From assembly GCA_031376385.1 (NCBI GenBank), contig JANMDQ010000015.1:372001-436000 (forward strand): DNA of 64,000 nucleotides, given 5' to 3'. Source of the stretch: Aquisediminimonas sp031376385. Lineage in GTDB: Bacteria; Pseudomonadota; Alphaproteobacteria; Sphingomonadales; Sphingomonadaceae. Below the pieces are notes generated by a model, which was not told where the DNA came from, searched no databases, and saw nothing but the letters and a program-made list of their open reading frames with translations. Shown piece by piece: positions 40,101 through 48,762 of the stretch. The translations under genes and the position numbers were made by a program. The stretch's first letter is position 1; every line of letters begins with the position of its first letter.

Positions 40101-41429
40101 TTAAACCCCGACCCCAAACAGATCATGCTCATCGGCATCCTCGATCAGCACCGGCACGATATCCCCCTGCGCCAACCCGCCTGCATCCCGCAGGAACACA
40201 TTGCCGTCGATCTCCGGCGCATCCGCCTTTGATCGACCTGTCGCACCGCCTTCATCGTCCACTTCATCGATGATCACATCGAGCGTGCGCCCCACTTTGG
40301 CCGCAAGTTTTGCAGCGCTGATCGCGGCGGTTTTTTCCATGATCCGGGCGTAGCGGTCTTCTTTGACATCCTCTGGCACTGGATTAGGCAGCGCGTTGGC
40401 GGCGGCACCCTCGACGGGTTCGAAGCGGAATGCGCCGACGCGGTCGAGCTGGGCGTCGTCGAGCCAGTCGAGCAGATATTGGAAATCCGCCTCTGTTTCG
40501 CCGGGGAAGCCGACGACGAAGGTGGATCGGATGGTGATGTCTGGGCAAATGTCCCGCCACTTGAGGATGCGTTCGAGGACTTTGGCTTCGTTCGCGGGGC
40601 GTTTCATGGCTTTCAGCACAGACGGGGCAGCGTGCTGAAACGGGATGTCGAGGTAAGGCGTGACTAGCCCCTGCGCCATCAGCGGGATCACCTGATCGAC
40701 ATGGGGGTAGGGGTAGACATAGTGAAGCCGCACCCATGCCCCCAGCTTACCGAGTTCACGGGCCAGATCCGTCATATGAGCGCGAACGGGCTCGCCCTTC
40801 CAATCACGCGGTTCATGGCGGATATCGACGCCGTAAGCTGACGTGTCCTGACTGATGACGAGCAGCTCCTTCGTGCCCGCTGCAACCAGCTTTTCGGCTT
40901 CGCGCAGGATAGCGTCAGGACGACGACTGACGAGATCGCCGCGGATCGACGGGATGATGCAGAATGCACAGCGGTGGTTACAACCCTCTGAAATCTTGAG
41001 GTAACTATAGTGGCGCGGGGTCAGTTTCAGGCCACCCTCTGGCACCAGATTGATAAAGGCGTTGACGGGCATTGGCGCTGCTTCGTGCACAGCCCCCACC
41101 ACTGCTTCATATTGATGCGCGCCGCTGATCGCCAAGACCTTGGGAAATTTCGCGCGGATCATTTCGGCCTCTTGGCCCAAGCACCCCGTGACAATGACGC
41201 GGCCATTTTCAGCAAGCGCCTCACCAATGGCCTCCAGTGATTCTTCTTTTGCAGAATCGAGGAAACCACAAGTGTTGACCAGCACAACGTCGGCGCCGGC
41301 ATAGTCTGGCGACAGGCCGTACCCGTCGCTGCGAAGCTTGGTCAGAATACGTTCGCTATCGACGAGCGCTTTGGGGCAACCGAGGGAAACCATGCCAACT
41401 TTTGGCGCGGAGGGGAGTGTGACTGTCAT
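40101..41429 (-). CDS. rimO: Ribosomal protein S12 methylthiotransferase RimO
   Basis: A 442-residue radical-SAM methylthiotransferase. The N-terminal UPF0004 domain has VSLGCPKALVDSE, LVNTCGFLDSAKEES and VTGCLGQ (three cluster cysteines). The radical-SAM motif is ISEGCNHRCAFCIIPSIRG, and a TRAM domain lies at the C terminus (GRTLDVIIDEVDDEG). RimO modifies aspartate 89 of ribosomal protein S12. The fixed SLGCPKALVDSE distinguishes it from MiaB. It is third in the minus-strand order serS, nlpD, rimO, 48 bases after nlpD. Confidence 0.95.
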   Translation of the reverse strand: MTVTLPSAPKVGMVSLGCPKALVDSERILTKLRSDGYGLSPDYAGADVVLVNTCGFLDSAKEESLEAIGEALAENGRVIVTGCLGQEAEMIRAKFPKVLAISGAHQYEAVVGAVHEAAPMPVNAFINLVPEGGLKLTPRHYSYLKISEGCNHRCAFCIIPSIRGDLVSRRPDAILREAEKLVAAGTKELLVISQDTSAYGVDIRHEPRDWKGEPVRAHMTDLARELGKLGAWVRLHYVYPYPHVDQVIPLMAQGLVTPYLDIPFQHAAPSVLKAMKRPANEAKVLERILKWRDICPDITIRSTFVVGFPGETEADFQYLLDWLDDAQLDRVGAFRFEPVEGAAANALPNPVPEDVKEDRYARIMEKTAAISAAKLAAKVGRTLDVIIDEVDDEGGATGRSKADAPEIDGNVFLRDAGGLAQGDIVPVLIEDADEHDLFGVGV

Positions 41430-41477
41430 GATGCCGCGCGCTTAGGCGGTTATGGGCGAAAAGTCACGCCGCCCGAA

Positions 41478-42341
41478 CTATGCAGGCGGCAGTTGTTTCA
41501 ATGGATCAACTGGCACACGGCTTTTACGCATTTCAAAATAGAGCTTTGGGCCTGTGCCGCTGCCTGTTGCGCCGATGACATCGCCGCGGTTGACGCTCTG
41601 TCCGCGAGATACGGTGGTGCTGGCGGCCCGCCCATAAGCTGTAATCCAACCATCACCATGGCGGATAAGAATCATGCCGCCGTAACCTGCGACATTGTTA
41701 CCGACAAACGCAACGATGCCGTCTGACGACGCACGGATCGGTGCAGATGGCGCTGTCGCGATTTCTATACCTTGGTTCACTTCCCCTTCTCCTGCTGGGC
41801 CAAAGCGCGTGGTCAGAACGCCGCGAGCAGGCCAGATGAAACCGCCACTGAATCGGTATGGCTCTCCTACGGCAACCCCGGGTGGGAGTGGGCGGCCTGA
41901 TGTCGCAAGCGTTGAGCCAATGGCGCCACTTTGCGCAGGCTCACCCCCGGTCAAGATGTCTTCAATATCAAGTTTGAAAGCGGCAGCCCGCGCCTCCATC
42001 GTCTGTTCAGTTGTCGCTTCGGCTCCTGGTATACGAATGCGCTGGCCAACGCTCAGGATGAAGGGCTCGCTCAAACCATTGGCCTCCACAATCTGGCTCC
42101 ACGGCACAGCGTATGCGCGGGAGATGGCAATACCCGTATCGCCGGGTTTCACGATATGCACGTCTCGCGCCGCCGAGGCCATGTCGGCGAACACAGGGCG
42201 GTCTTCCCACACTGGGCGTTCGCCGAATACCGTGTCCATATCTGTTTCGAGGCGCGGGGCGGCGTCACTGGGGAAGCTGGGGCTGCGCGGAATGCACGCT
42301 GAGACAGCAAGCATCGCTGCAAGAGCCGCGACGTGCTTCAT
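41478..42341 (-). CDS. NlpD-like lipoprotein with LysM and degenerate M23 (LytM) domain
   Basis: A 287-residue protein. The lipobox is LAVSAC with lipid-bearing Cys16. A LysM peptidoglycan-binding motif spans about residues 61-106, and a LytM/M23 fold follows from about 170. The catalytic residues are changed: the usual HxGxD is NQGIE, and HLHFE is KLYFE. Enzyme activity is therefore unlikely and it should act like NlpD/EnvC, activating cell-wall amidases at division. It overlaps serS in ATGA and is next to it as in other proteobacteria where nlpD is near serS, surE and pcm. Confidence 0.85.
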   Translation of the reverse strand: MKHVAALAAMLAVSACIPRSPSFPSDAAPRLETDMDTVFGERPVWEDRPVFADMASAARDVHIVKPGDTGIAISRAYAVPWSQIVEANGLSEPFILSVGQRIRIPGAEATTEQTMEARAAAFKLDIEDILTGGEPAQSGAIGSTLATSGRPLPPGVAVGEPYRFSGGFIWPARGVLTTRFGPAGEGEVNQGIEIATAPSAPIRASSDGIVAFVGNNVAGYGGMILIRHGDGWITAYGRAASTTVSRGQSVNRGDVIGATGSGTGPKLYFEMRKSRVPVDPLKQLPPA

Positions 42342-43627
42342 GCTGGGATCAGTCGCGTAACGCCACCCATATAGGGAATGAGCACTTCAGGCACTGTGAC
42401 ACTGCCATCCGATTGCTGATAATTTTCCAGAACTGCAACAAGCGTGCGGCCAACTGCAAGCGCGGAGCCGTTTAGGGTATGAACGAAGCGTGTCGCCTTT
42501 TCAGCGCCTTGTTCTTTGGCTGGCCGGAAGCGCGTGTTCATCCGGCGCGCTTGGAAATCCCCGCAGGTTGAGCAGCTGGAGATTTCCCGGTAACGCCCCT
42601 GTCCGGGAAGCCAGACTTCAAGATCATAGGTTTTGCGAGCGGTAAAGCCCATATCGCCCGTGCAAAGCAGCACACGCTGATAGGGCAGCGCAAGGCGGTC
42701 AAGGATGCTCTCTGCGCAGGCTGTCATCCGTTCATGTTCAGCATCGGATTGTTCGGGTGTTGTAATCGATACCAACTCCACCTTGTCAAACTGATGCTGG
42801 CGGATCAGCCCGCGCGTGTCTTTCCCCGCCGCGCCAGCTTCCGAGCGAAAGCAGGGGGTGAGGGCGGTAAAGCGCAGCGGTAATTCAGCTTCAGTCAGTA
42901 TTTTTTCGCGCACAAGATTGGTGAGGCTGATTTCCGCTGTAGAGATCAGCCAACGACCATCAGTCGTGCGAAACGAGTCCTCTTCAAATTTTGGCAACTG
43001 GCCTGTACCAAACATGGCTTCATCGCGAACCAGCAGCGGCGGGGCGATTTCCTGATAGCCGAATTCTGCTGTGTGAATGTCGAGCATGAATTGACCGAGC
43101 GCGCGATTGAGCCGCGCCATCTGGCCACGCAGATAAACAAACCGCGCGCCAGAAACGGTTTGAGTACTCTCAAAATCGAGGCCTAAAGAGACACCAAAGT
43201 CAAAATGCTCTCGCGGAATAGAGGGAAAGTTTCTGATTGATCCACGGCTGTGAATTACAACATTTTCAGCTTCACTTTTGCCCAAAGGGACAGAAGGGTC
43301 TGGTAGGTTTGGAATGGATTTTAGCAAACCGTCGCGTGCATCGATCGCGCCTATTCCTTGCGAAGATAGATCGGCAATTCGTCGTTTAAGTTCGCCAACC
43401 TCAGCTATCAATTTGGCCTCACGAACCCTATTATTTTCGGCCTTCGCGTCCCGAACCGAATCGGATAATTCTTTTCTTCTGGATAGAGCATTTTGCGCCG
43501 CCGTCTTGATTACATTCACATCGATGTCAAATGCGGTTATCCTGTTCGCCGATGGGAGTAGGCCTCGCCGGGCGAGCGCAGCATCAAAAGCTTCAGGATT
43601 TTCGCGAATGGATCGGATATCGTGCAT
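42338..43627 (-). CDS. serS: Seryl-tRNA synthetase
   Basis: A 429-residue class II synthetase. An N-terminal coiled coil (residues about 30-100) binds the tRNA extra arm. Motif 2 is FRSEAGAAGKDTRGLIRQHQF and motif 3 is near NGSALAVGRTLVAVLENYQ; YREISSCSTCGDFQARR is family-specific. It starts the serS-nlpD-rimO unit. Length is normal. Confidence 0.96.
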   Translation of the reverse strand: MHDIRSIRENPEAFDAALARRGLLPSANRITAFDIDVNVIKTAAQNALSRRKELSDSVRDAKAENNRVREAKLIAEVGELKRRIADLSSQGIGAIDARDGLLKSIPNLPDPSVPLGKSEAENVVIHSRGSIRNFPSIPREHFDFGVSLGLDFESTQTVSGARFVYLRGQMARLNRALGQFMLDIHTAEFGYQEIAPPLLVRDEAMFGTGQLPKFEEDSFRTTDGRWLISTAEISLTNLVREKILTEAELPLRFTALTPCFRSEAGAAGKDTRGLIRQHQFDKVELVSITTPEQSDAEHERMTACAESILDRLALPYQRVLLCTGDMGFTARKTYDLEVWLPGQGRYREISSCSTCGDFQARRMNTRFRPAKEQGAEKATRFVHTLNGSALAVGRTLVAVLENYQQSDGSVTVPEVLIPYMGGVTRLIPA

Positions 43628-43754
43628 GGCGGCAGGCTATGGCGTGGTAGGGCGTTTCTCGCAAGGGTAGAGCTTGTGACTCCTGGGCTCCGGGTCAAGC
43701 CCGGCGCACTGCTGTTGTCGTTGCGCTTGACTAAGTTGACCAAACCAACAAACG

Positions 43755-43783
43755 AGGGCGCCCCGGATAATCCGAAGCGCCCT
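43755..43783 (-). terminator. Probable terminator of the Gly/Ser/Thr-rich protein gene
   Basis: A 7-base stem AGGGCGC/GCGCCCT (43755-43761 with 43777-43783) encloses an inner CGGAT-ATCCG hairpin. On the minus strand it follows the stop by about 28 bases and is followed by TCGTTTGTTGGTTT, a loose U-rich tail. Confidence 0.6.
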
Positions 43784-43811
43784 TTTCGAATTCATTAGAC
43801 AATGCCGGGTT

Positions 43812-44972
43812 TTACGCTGCCTTCTTGGCCAACCGACGCCGTGCGACTAAGCCCGCTGCCGCAGCCCCGAAGAGGAGGAACATTGGCGGCGCAGGCACTT
43901 CTGTCCCGCCGGACGTCGTTGTCGTCGTGCCGACTGAAGAATTGCCGTTCGACGATGTCGTTGTCGTCGTTCCACCGAAGCTGGATGACGTCGACGTGCT
44001 GGTGCTTGAGGTGATCCCGCTGGACGTCGAAGTGCTTGATGTAATGCCGCTCGATGTCGAAGAGGAAGTGCTCGAAGTAATTCCGCTAGATGTGCTAGAC
44101 GTGACGCCGCTTGATGTGGACGTAGATGAACCGCCTGTTGACGACGTGCTTGTTACGCCTCCTGATGTGCTCGTCACTCCACCGGTCGAGCTAGAAGTCG
44201 TGCTGCTCACGCCGCCAGTCGATGTCGAAGACCCGCCAGTTGATGTCGATGATCCACCTGTTGAAGTGGAGGAGCCGCCTGTCGATGATCCGCCTGTGGA
44301 TGTCGAAGAACCGCCAGTCGAAGTAGAAGATCCACCCGATGTCGACGAGACGCCGCCTGTCGAAGTTGACGAGCCGCCCGATCCACCTGATGTAGACGAC
44401 ACGCCGCCTGTCGACGTTGATCCTCCTCCCGAACCGCCTGAGCCGCCCGATCCTCCAGAAGAGGTTGATGTGGAGCCGCCCGATGTCGAACCACCCGTAC
44501 TGCTGCTAGTTGACGAAATCACAACGGTCCCGCCGCCGCCACCGCCGCCGCCGCCGACAAATCCGCCGCCGAAGAAGCCACCGCCGCCGCCAAAGCCGCC
44601 GCCCACACCGCCGCCGATCACTACAGGAATTGAACCGCCGCCACCGCCGATGGGGCCGTCCATTGGATAGGATGGCATTGACATGGGCTCACCCGCCTGC
44701 CGTGCGAATGTTACAGTCGCAGGAGCGCAAGCCATTTGGGTCGTTGTGGTCGTCTTACGCTTGATCCGCTTCACAATCCGGCGCGGGCCTGCTTTTGCAA
44801 CATAGCGCTTGCGGTAAACCTTCCGCTTCGCTTTTTGATGTGCAGAGGCTTTCCGAACATGATGTGTGCGGGCACCGCTATCGGCTTGAGTAGCCTGCAT
44901 GGCGCCACCGCCAATTACAGCGCCGCCGCATGCACAAGCGCAGAGTTTTGCAAGAGCCATCCGAACCGACAT
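43812..44972 (-). CDS. Gly/Ser/Thr-rich repetitive secreted protein with PEP-CTERM-like anchor
   Basis: A 386-residue protein in four parts. The N-terminal leader is hydrophobic (ALAKLCACACGGAVIGGG). A basic segment follows (KAKRKVYRKRYVAK, KRIKRKTTTTT). Then come a glycine tract (GGFGGGGGFFGGGF) and about 180 residues of SSTSTGG-type repeats. The tail is VPAPPMFLLFGAAAAGLV then ARRRLAKK, the layout of a PEP-CTERM sorting signal: motif, helix, basic end. Such proteins are usually heavily glycosylated and exported with an exosortase; none is in this window. AGGA spacing favours the ATG at 44972 over 44981. The repeat DNA may be unstable in length. Confidence 0.7.
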   Translation of the reverse strand: MSVRMALAKLCACACGGAVIGGGAMQATQADSGARTHHVRKASAHQKAKRKVYRKRYVAKAGPRRIVKRIKRKTTTTTQMACAPATVTFARQAGEPMSMPSYPMDGPIGGGGGSIPVVIGGGVGGGFGGGGGFFGGGFVGGGGGGGGGTVVISSTSSSTGGSTSGGSTSTSSGGSGGSGGSGGGSTSTGGVSSTSGGSGGSSTSTGGVSSTSGGSSTSTGGSSTSTGGSSTGGSSTSTGGSSTSTGGSSTSTGGVSSTTSSSTGGVTSTSGGVTSTSSTGGSSTSTSSGVTSSTSSGITSSTSSSTSSGITSSTSTSSGITSSTSTSTSSSFGGTTTTTSSNGNSSVGTTTTTSGGTEVPAPPMFLLFGAAAAGLVARRRLAKKAA

Positions 44973-45371
44973 AATCTTCATTCCTGTTTTGGTAGATCAG
45001 GTTTCCGAGATGATTCGTTCACCTAAGGGAATTCCGATCTGCGCTACCCCTCTATCTGCGCAAAAGAAGAGGGGGACCGCAACCCGGTTAACCGTCATTC
45101 GCCCGTCCTAATCCGTAATAGCGCCCTGATTTAACCCACGGGCATGGTTAATGTCTCATTTAGGGGCTGTTTTTGGTCAATGCCTTTCATACTCGCGGCA
45201 CCGAATGTGCAATTTCGCTCACAGGGCCGAGCAATTGATAAGGTCGATTCGATTGTAGTGGTTGCAAGTGTAGACCCGCTTGAACGCCGCCAAAGGCCTG
45301 TCTATAGGCGCGCCACGGAGTTACTTTTTATTGAAGAAGCGACTCTTTGATCAGGGATTGGAAGATACTTT
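44973..45371. other. About 400-base divergent region before dksA, no gene recognised
   Basis: It separates the Gly/Ser/Thr-rich protein gene from dksA. A plus-strand frame at 45144-45350 lacks a good ribosome site and family resemblance, and I do not call it. Promoters for both flanking genes must lie here, but I cannot place them with confidence. Confidence 0.5.
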
Positions 45372-45839
45372 ATGGCGAGCACGCTGAATCAATCAAAACC
45401 CAATCAAAAAAGTAGCAGTGCGGCTGAAATCGGGCTGGATCCGGCCTATCGGCCAAACGATGCCGAAGAGTTTATGAATGATTATCAATTGGCCTATTTT
45501 CGTGCCAAATTGCTCGGGTGGAAGGACAGCATTGTCCGCGAGTCTCAAGAAACGTTAGACACACTTAAGACCGAACCACTGCGCGAAGCTGATGTGGCAG
45601 ACCGGGCATCAAGCGAGACCGATTGGTCTTTGGAGCTTCGTACGCGTGACCGACAGCGCAAACTGATCAGCAAGATAGACGCTGCGCTTCGGCGGATTGA
45701 AGACGGCGAATATGGATATTGCGAAGTGACAGGTGAGCCGATTTCCTTGGGGCGCTTAGAAGCTCGTCCAATCGCTACAATGACTGTGGAAGCCCAAGAG
45801 GCACATGAACGGAACGAAAAAATCTCTCGAGACGAATAA
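45372..45839 (+). CDS. dksA: DksA-type RNA polymerase-binding transcription factor
   Basis: A 155-residue protein with the DksA layout: an N-terminal helix, a coiled-coil hairpin (FRAKLLGWKDSIV to RKLISKIDAALRRIEDGEYGYC) with the acidic tip near SSETDWS, and the DksA zinc-finger region. Only one of four zinc cysteines remains (YGYCEVTGEPI; later positions are T, A and H), as in many alphaproteobacterial DksA proteins. It enters the polymerase secondary channel and works with ppGpp. PilZ follows 44 bases later. Confidence 0.88.
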   Translation: MASTLNQSKPNQKSSSAAEIGLDPAYRPNDAEEFMNDYQLAYFRAKLLGWKDSIVRESQETLDTLKTEPLREADVADRASSETDWSLELRTRDRQRKLISKIDAALRRIEDGEYGYCEVTGEPISLGRLEARPIATMTVEAQEAHERNEKISRDE

Positions 45840-45883
45840 TCGCCCCCTTTGTTTACAATTTTCAAAGATTTGGCCGTTAGGTC

Positions 45884-46201
45884 ATGGTTATGGAACAAAA
45901 AGTTCAAGACAGCGTACCCGTAGATACAGTCGACCGTCACGGCGCGCGTGAAAGTATTTTCTTCGGCGCGACCCTGATTTTTGAGACCACGGGTGAAAAG
46001 CTTGCGGTCCGAGTACGCAATATATCTTCGGGTGGTATGATGGTGGATTGCACTATTGGCGGCGCGATCGGCGATGTTGTAATCGCTGACATTAAGAATG
46101 TTGGAAAAGTGAAGGGCCGGATTGCTTGGGCCGTGCCTCCGCGCATGGGAATTGCTTTTGATCATACAATCAACGCGAGCTTGGCCCGGGTAAAAGTCTA
46201 A
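45884..46201 (+). CDS. PilZ-domain protein
   Basis: A 105-residue protein consisting of one PilZ domain. DRHGAR matches the RxxxR cyclic-di-GMP-binding arm and VRNISSGGMMVD matches (D/N)xSxxG. Both are intact, so it can probably bind cyclic-di-GMP. A CHASE2-EAL protein that could degrade this signal is encoded 8 kb downstream. Start at ATG 45884; ATG 45890 is possible. Confidence 0.82.
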   Translation: MVMEQKVQDSVPVDTVDRHGARESIFFGATLIFETTGEKLAVRVRNISSGGMMVDCTIGGAIGDVVIADIKNVGKVKGRIAWAVPPRMGIAFDHTINASLARVKV

Positions 46202-46272
46202 CCTTCATTTGCGATAATGCTTGCGGGTGGGCCACCAAGAGCCTAATGGCGCTGTCCTAAGATGATGGCTGC

Positions 46273-46350
46273 GGCGGTCGTAGCTCAGTTGGTTAGAGCG
46301 CCGGTTTGTGGTACCGGAGGTCGGGGGTTCGGATCCCCTCGGTCGCCCCA
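46273..46350 (+). tRNA. tRNA-His (GTG anticodon)
   Basis: The cloverleaf can be drawn by hand. The acceptor stem is 46274-46280 with 46340-46346, and an extra G at 46273 opposite C46347 is the G-1 identity element of tRNA-His. The D arm follows, then the anticodon stem CCGGT/ACCGG with GTG at 46308-46310, the T arm with TTCGGAT, and an encoded CCA at 46348-46350. Confidence 0.96.
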
Positions 46351-46385
46351 TCATCTTCACAATCAAGACTGAATCGGCGACCAAG

Positions 46386-47444
46386 ATGATTTCACCCCAT
46401 GGCTCACTTTGGGAAATGCCAGATTTTGATGAACACGAAGATGTTCATTTCTTTCGCGATAGGGGCAGCGGACTAAGCGCAATAGTAGCGATTCACTCGA
46501 CTCATAGGGGCCCCGCCGGCGGCGGTGCGCGTTTCTGGCACTATGCCGATACATCCTCGGCAATTACCGATGCGCTGCGCCTTTCGCGCGGGATGAGCTA
46601 TAAAAATGCGATGGCTGGCCTCAATATGGGCGGGGGCAAAGGCGTAATCTTGGCCGACGGCGCCCGCACCAAGACCCCCGAATTGATTGCGGCCTTCGCG
46701 CGCGCAGTCGACAGTCTGAACGGACGCTACGTCACAGCTCAAGATGTGGGCATGTCTGCTGACGATATGATCGCCATTGGTAGCGGAACACGCCATGTCT
46801 CAGGTCTTCCTCCGCGCTTAGGCGGTGCAGGAGGCGATCCGGGGCCGTCGACAGCTCTCGGCGTTTTTCTTGGCGTGACCGCGGCGGCGGAACGGGTACT
46901 TGGAAATAATAACATGAAGGGTGTGCATGTCGCCATCCAAGGGGTGGGTAGCGTTGGCGGCGGTTTGGCAAGGCATTTGGCGGCAGCAGACGCTCGGTTA
47001 ACGCTGGCAGATGTTGACGAGGCAAGGGCGGCGGCCTTGGCAAGCGAACTCGGCGCGACACATGTCCCTGCCGATGTGATTATGACTGTTGAAGCAGATG
47101 TATTCAGCCCCTGCGCCCTGGGTGCAATACTGACTGCGGGTTCGATACCTGAGTTGCGTGTAAGGGCGATTGCCGGCGGCGCAAATAATCAGCTTGCTAA
47201 ACCAAGCGACGCGGCATTGCTGCACAATCGGGGAATTGTCTATGCGCCGGATTATGTGATCAATGCAGGAGGCATTATCAACGTTGCTTTGCAATATCTT
47301 GAAGATGCCGACAGTAGCGCCGTTAACGCCAAGATAGCGGATATCCCCGAGCGCCTTTCTCGCATCTGGGACGAAAGCGAACAGGGTGGAGAGCCGCCGT
47401 CGCATGTTGCCGACGCCATGGCCCGCGTCCTGATTGGCCGCTAA
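46386..47444 (+). CDS. Leucine/valine dehydrogenase-type amino-acid dehydrogenase
   Basis: A 352-residue member of the Glu/Leu/Phe/Val dehydrogenases. GPAGGGARFWHYADTSSAI and AMAGLNMGGGKGVILAD contain the substrate and catalytic lysine segments; VTAQDVGMSADDM holds the catalytic Asp; AIQGVGSVGGGLARHLA is the NAD Rossmann motif. It deaminates branched-chain amino acids to 2-oxo acids. The frame is open from within the tRNA, but the first plausible start is ATG 46386. It stands alone 35 bases after tRNA-His. Confidence 0.88.
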   Translation: MISPHGSLWEMPDFDEHEDVHFFRDRGSGLSAIVAIHSTHRGPAGGGARFWHYADTSSAITDALRLSRGMSYKNAMAGLNMGGGKGVILADGARTKTPELIAAFARAVDSLNGRYVTAQDVGMSADDMIAIGSGTRHVSGLPPRLGGAGGDPGPSTALGVFLGVTAAAERVLGNNNMKGVHVAIQGVGSVGGGLARHLAAADARLTLADVDEARAAALASELGATHVPADVIMTVEADVFSPCALGAILTAGSIPELRVRAIAGGANNQLAKPSDAALLHNRGIVYAPDYVINAGGIINVALQYLEDADSSAVNAKIADIPERLSRIWDESEQGGEPPSHVADAMARVLIGR

Positions 47445-47507
47445 CCCGACTATAGCATAAATGGGGGCTTTGCGGGCCCGAAAGCTTGCGTTAGAGCCAT
47501 CGCTAAC

Positions 47508-48224
47508 ATGCACGCATACGCCAATCCAACCCGATTCCTGAAACTAGCGCGTCCGCTGACGCCCCTATTTGGCTGGCTGGGCGCTTTACTGATCGGCATT
47601 GGTGTTTACGCTGGTTTGTTTATCACGCCGCCAGACTATCTTCAGGGCGAAAGCGTGCGCATCATGTATATCCATGTTCCCGCTGCTTGGCTCGGGATGG
47701 GTGGCTGGAGCGGCCTTGCCATTGCATCGCTGATCCAGCTGGTTTGGCGCCATCCGCTCGCTGGTGTATCGGCAAGAGCAATAGCCATTCCCGGTGCTTT
47801 GTTCACGGCATTGTGCCTCATCACAGGCTCTTTCTGGGGTCGTCCGACATGGGGCACTTGGTGGGAATGGGATGGGCGAATGACATCTATGCTGGTGCTG
47901 CTGTTCCTCTATTTTGGATATATCGCGTTGGCGAATAGCAGCGAAGATCGGGGTAGCGTCAGTCGCGTTACAGCGATTTTCGGATTGGTCGGTGCTGTGA
48001 ACATACCCATTATCAACCGCTCAGTTGTTTGGTGGAACAGCCTGCATCAGGGGCCAAGTATCACAGCCCGTGGGTCTAGCATTTCATTGGAAATTTTGTG
48101 GCCATTGGGCTTAACGACGCTGGGGTTCACATTTATATTTGGTGCTATTGTATTGATGCGGATGCGCGCTCAGCTTGCGGAAATTAAGTCAGAGGCGCGG
48201 ATGCGCAGGATGGCAGCAGAATGA
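47508..48224 (+). CDS. ccmC: Heme exporter/heme-handling protein CcmC
   Basis: A 238-residue protein with six helices and the tryptophan-rich heme-binding motif GTWWEWDGRMTSMLVL (WxWD). Two histidines flank it (YIHVPAAW and NSLHQGPS), the external heme ligands in CcmC. It loads heme onto CcmE for system I cytochrome c maturation. It starts an operon in which all seven genes overlap or abut. The next start overlaps its stop in ATGA. Confidence 0.95.
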   Translation: MHAYANPTRFLKLARPLTPLFGWLGALLIGIGVYAGLFITPPDYLQGESVRIMYIHVPAAWLGMGGWSGLAIASLIQLVWRHPLAGVSARAIAIPGALFTALCLITGSFWGRPTWGTWWEWDGRMTSMLVLLFLYFGYIALANSSEDRGSVSRVTAIFGLVGAVNIPIINRSVVWWNSLHQGPSITARGSSISLEILWPLGLTTLGFTFIFGAIVLMRMRAQLAEIKSEARMRRMAAE

Positions 48225-48334
48225 ACCATTGGCCGTTCATCATCACAGCTTATGGGTTGACTGCGATTTGCACGTTGGGTGTTGTCGGCTGGGCCTATGC
48301 GGCCATGCGTAGGGCAGAGGGGCGAGGCGAGTGA
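48221..48334 (+). CDS. ccmD: Heme exporter protein CcmD
   Basis: A 37-residue protein: a short polar start (MNHWPFIITAYGLT), one membrane helix (CTLGVVGWAYAAM) and a basic tail (RRAEGRGE). Size, position between ccmC and ccmE, and 4-base overlaps on both sides (ATGA with ccmC, GTGA with ccmE) identify it. CcmD helps release holo-CcmE from CcmC. Confidence 0.85.
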   Translation: MNHWPFIITAYGLTAICTLGVVGWAYAAMRRAEGRGE

Positions 48335-48762
48335 AGGCAAAGCATCAAAGATTGGGGTTGGCTGTGGCTGGCGTGGTCGCGTTAGTGGGTTCCGGGTTGC
48401 TTGCCATGATGGCGCTGAAAGATCAGGCGGCTTATTTTTATGCTCCTGCTGATTTGGCCACGGCCAAAGTCATGCCGGGTCAGCCTATTCGTTTGGGTGG
48501 TATGGTAGTTGATAAATCAATCAAGCGCGAAGCAGACGGCGTGACAATTAGCTTTGCCGTGACTGATGGCAAGGCAACAACGCCTGTCCGGTTTACGGGT
48601 ATTGTTCCGGATTTGTTTAAGGAAAATTCCGGCATGGTGGGAGAGGGCGCACTGCGAGCTGACGGAGTGTTCATGGCGAACCACATCCTTGCCAAGCATG
48701 ATGAGCGTTACATGCCGCCCCAAATGGACGGCAAAATGCATAAAACAGGGGCAGTGTCTTAA
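48331..48762 (+). CDS. ccmE: Cytochrome c maturation heme chaperone CcmE
   Basis: A 143-residue protein with one N-terminal anchor (LAVAGVVALVGSGLLAMMA) and a periplasmic OB-fold (RLGGMVVDKSI, ISFAVTDGKATTPVRFTGIVPDLF). The heme-binding HxxxY motif is present in AKHDERYMPP near the C terminus. GTG 48331 overlaps ccmD. ATG of ccmF follows the stop with no gap. Confidence 0.95.
   Translation: MKAKHQRLGLAVAGVVALVGSGLLAMMALKDQAAYFYAPADLATAKVMPGQPIRLGGMVVDKSIKREADGVTISFAVTDGKATTPVRFTGIVPDLFKENSGMVGEGALRADGVFMANHILAKHDERYMPPQMDGKMHKTGAVS

Noticed and set aside
43825..44670. Long plus-strand frame of 281 residues rich in Pro, Val and Asp
   Set aside because: It is the antisense of the Gly/Ser/Thr-rich repeat gene; repeats on one strand create an open frame on the other. 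The minus-strand product has a leader and a PEP-CTERM-like tail and explains the sequence better.
44973..45371. CtrA-like TTAA pairs upstream of dksA
   Set aside because: Spacing between TTAA halves is not the required 7 bases.
46308..46385. Upstream extension of the amino-acid dehydrogenase frame into tRNA-His
   Set aside because: The first 26 codons would translate the tRNA; homology begins after ATG 46386.
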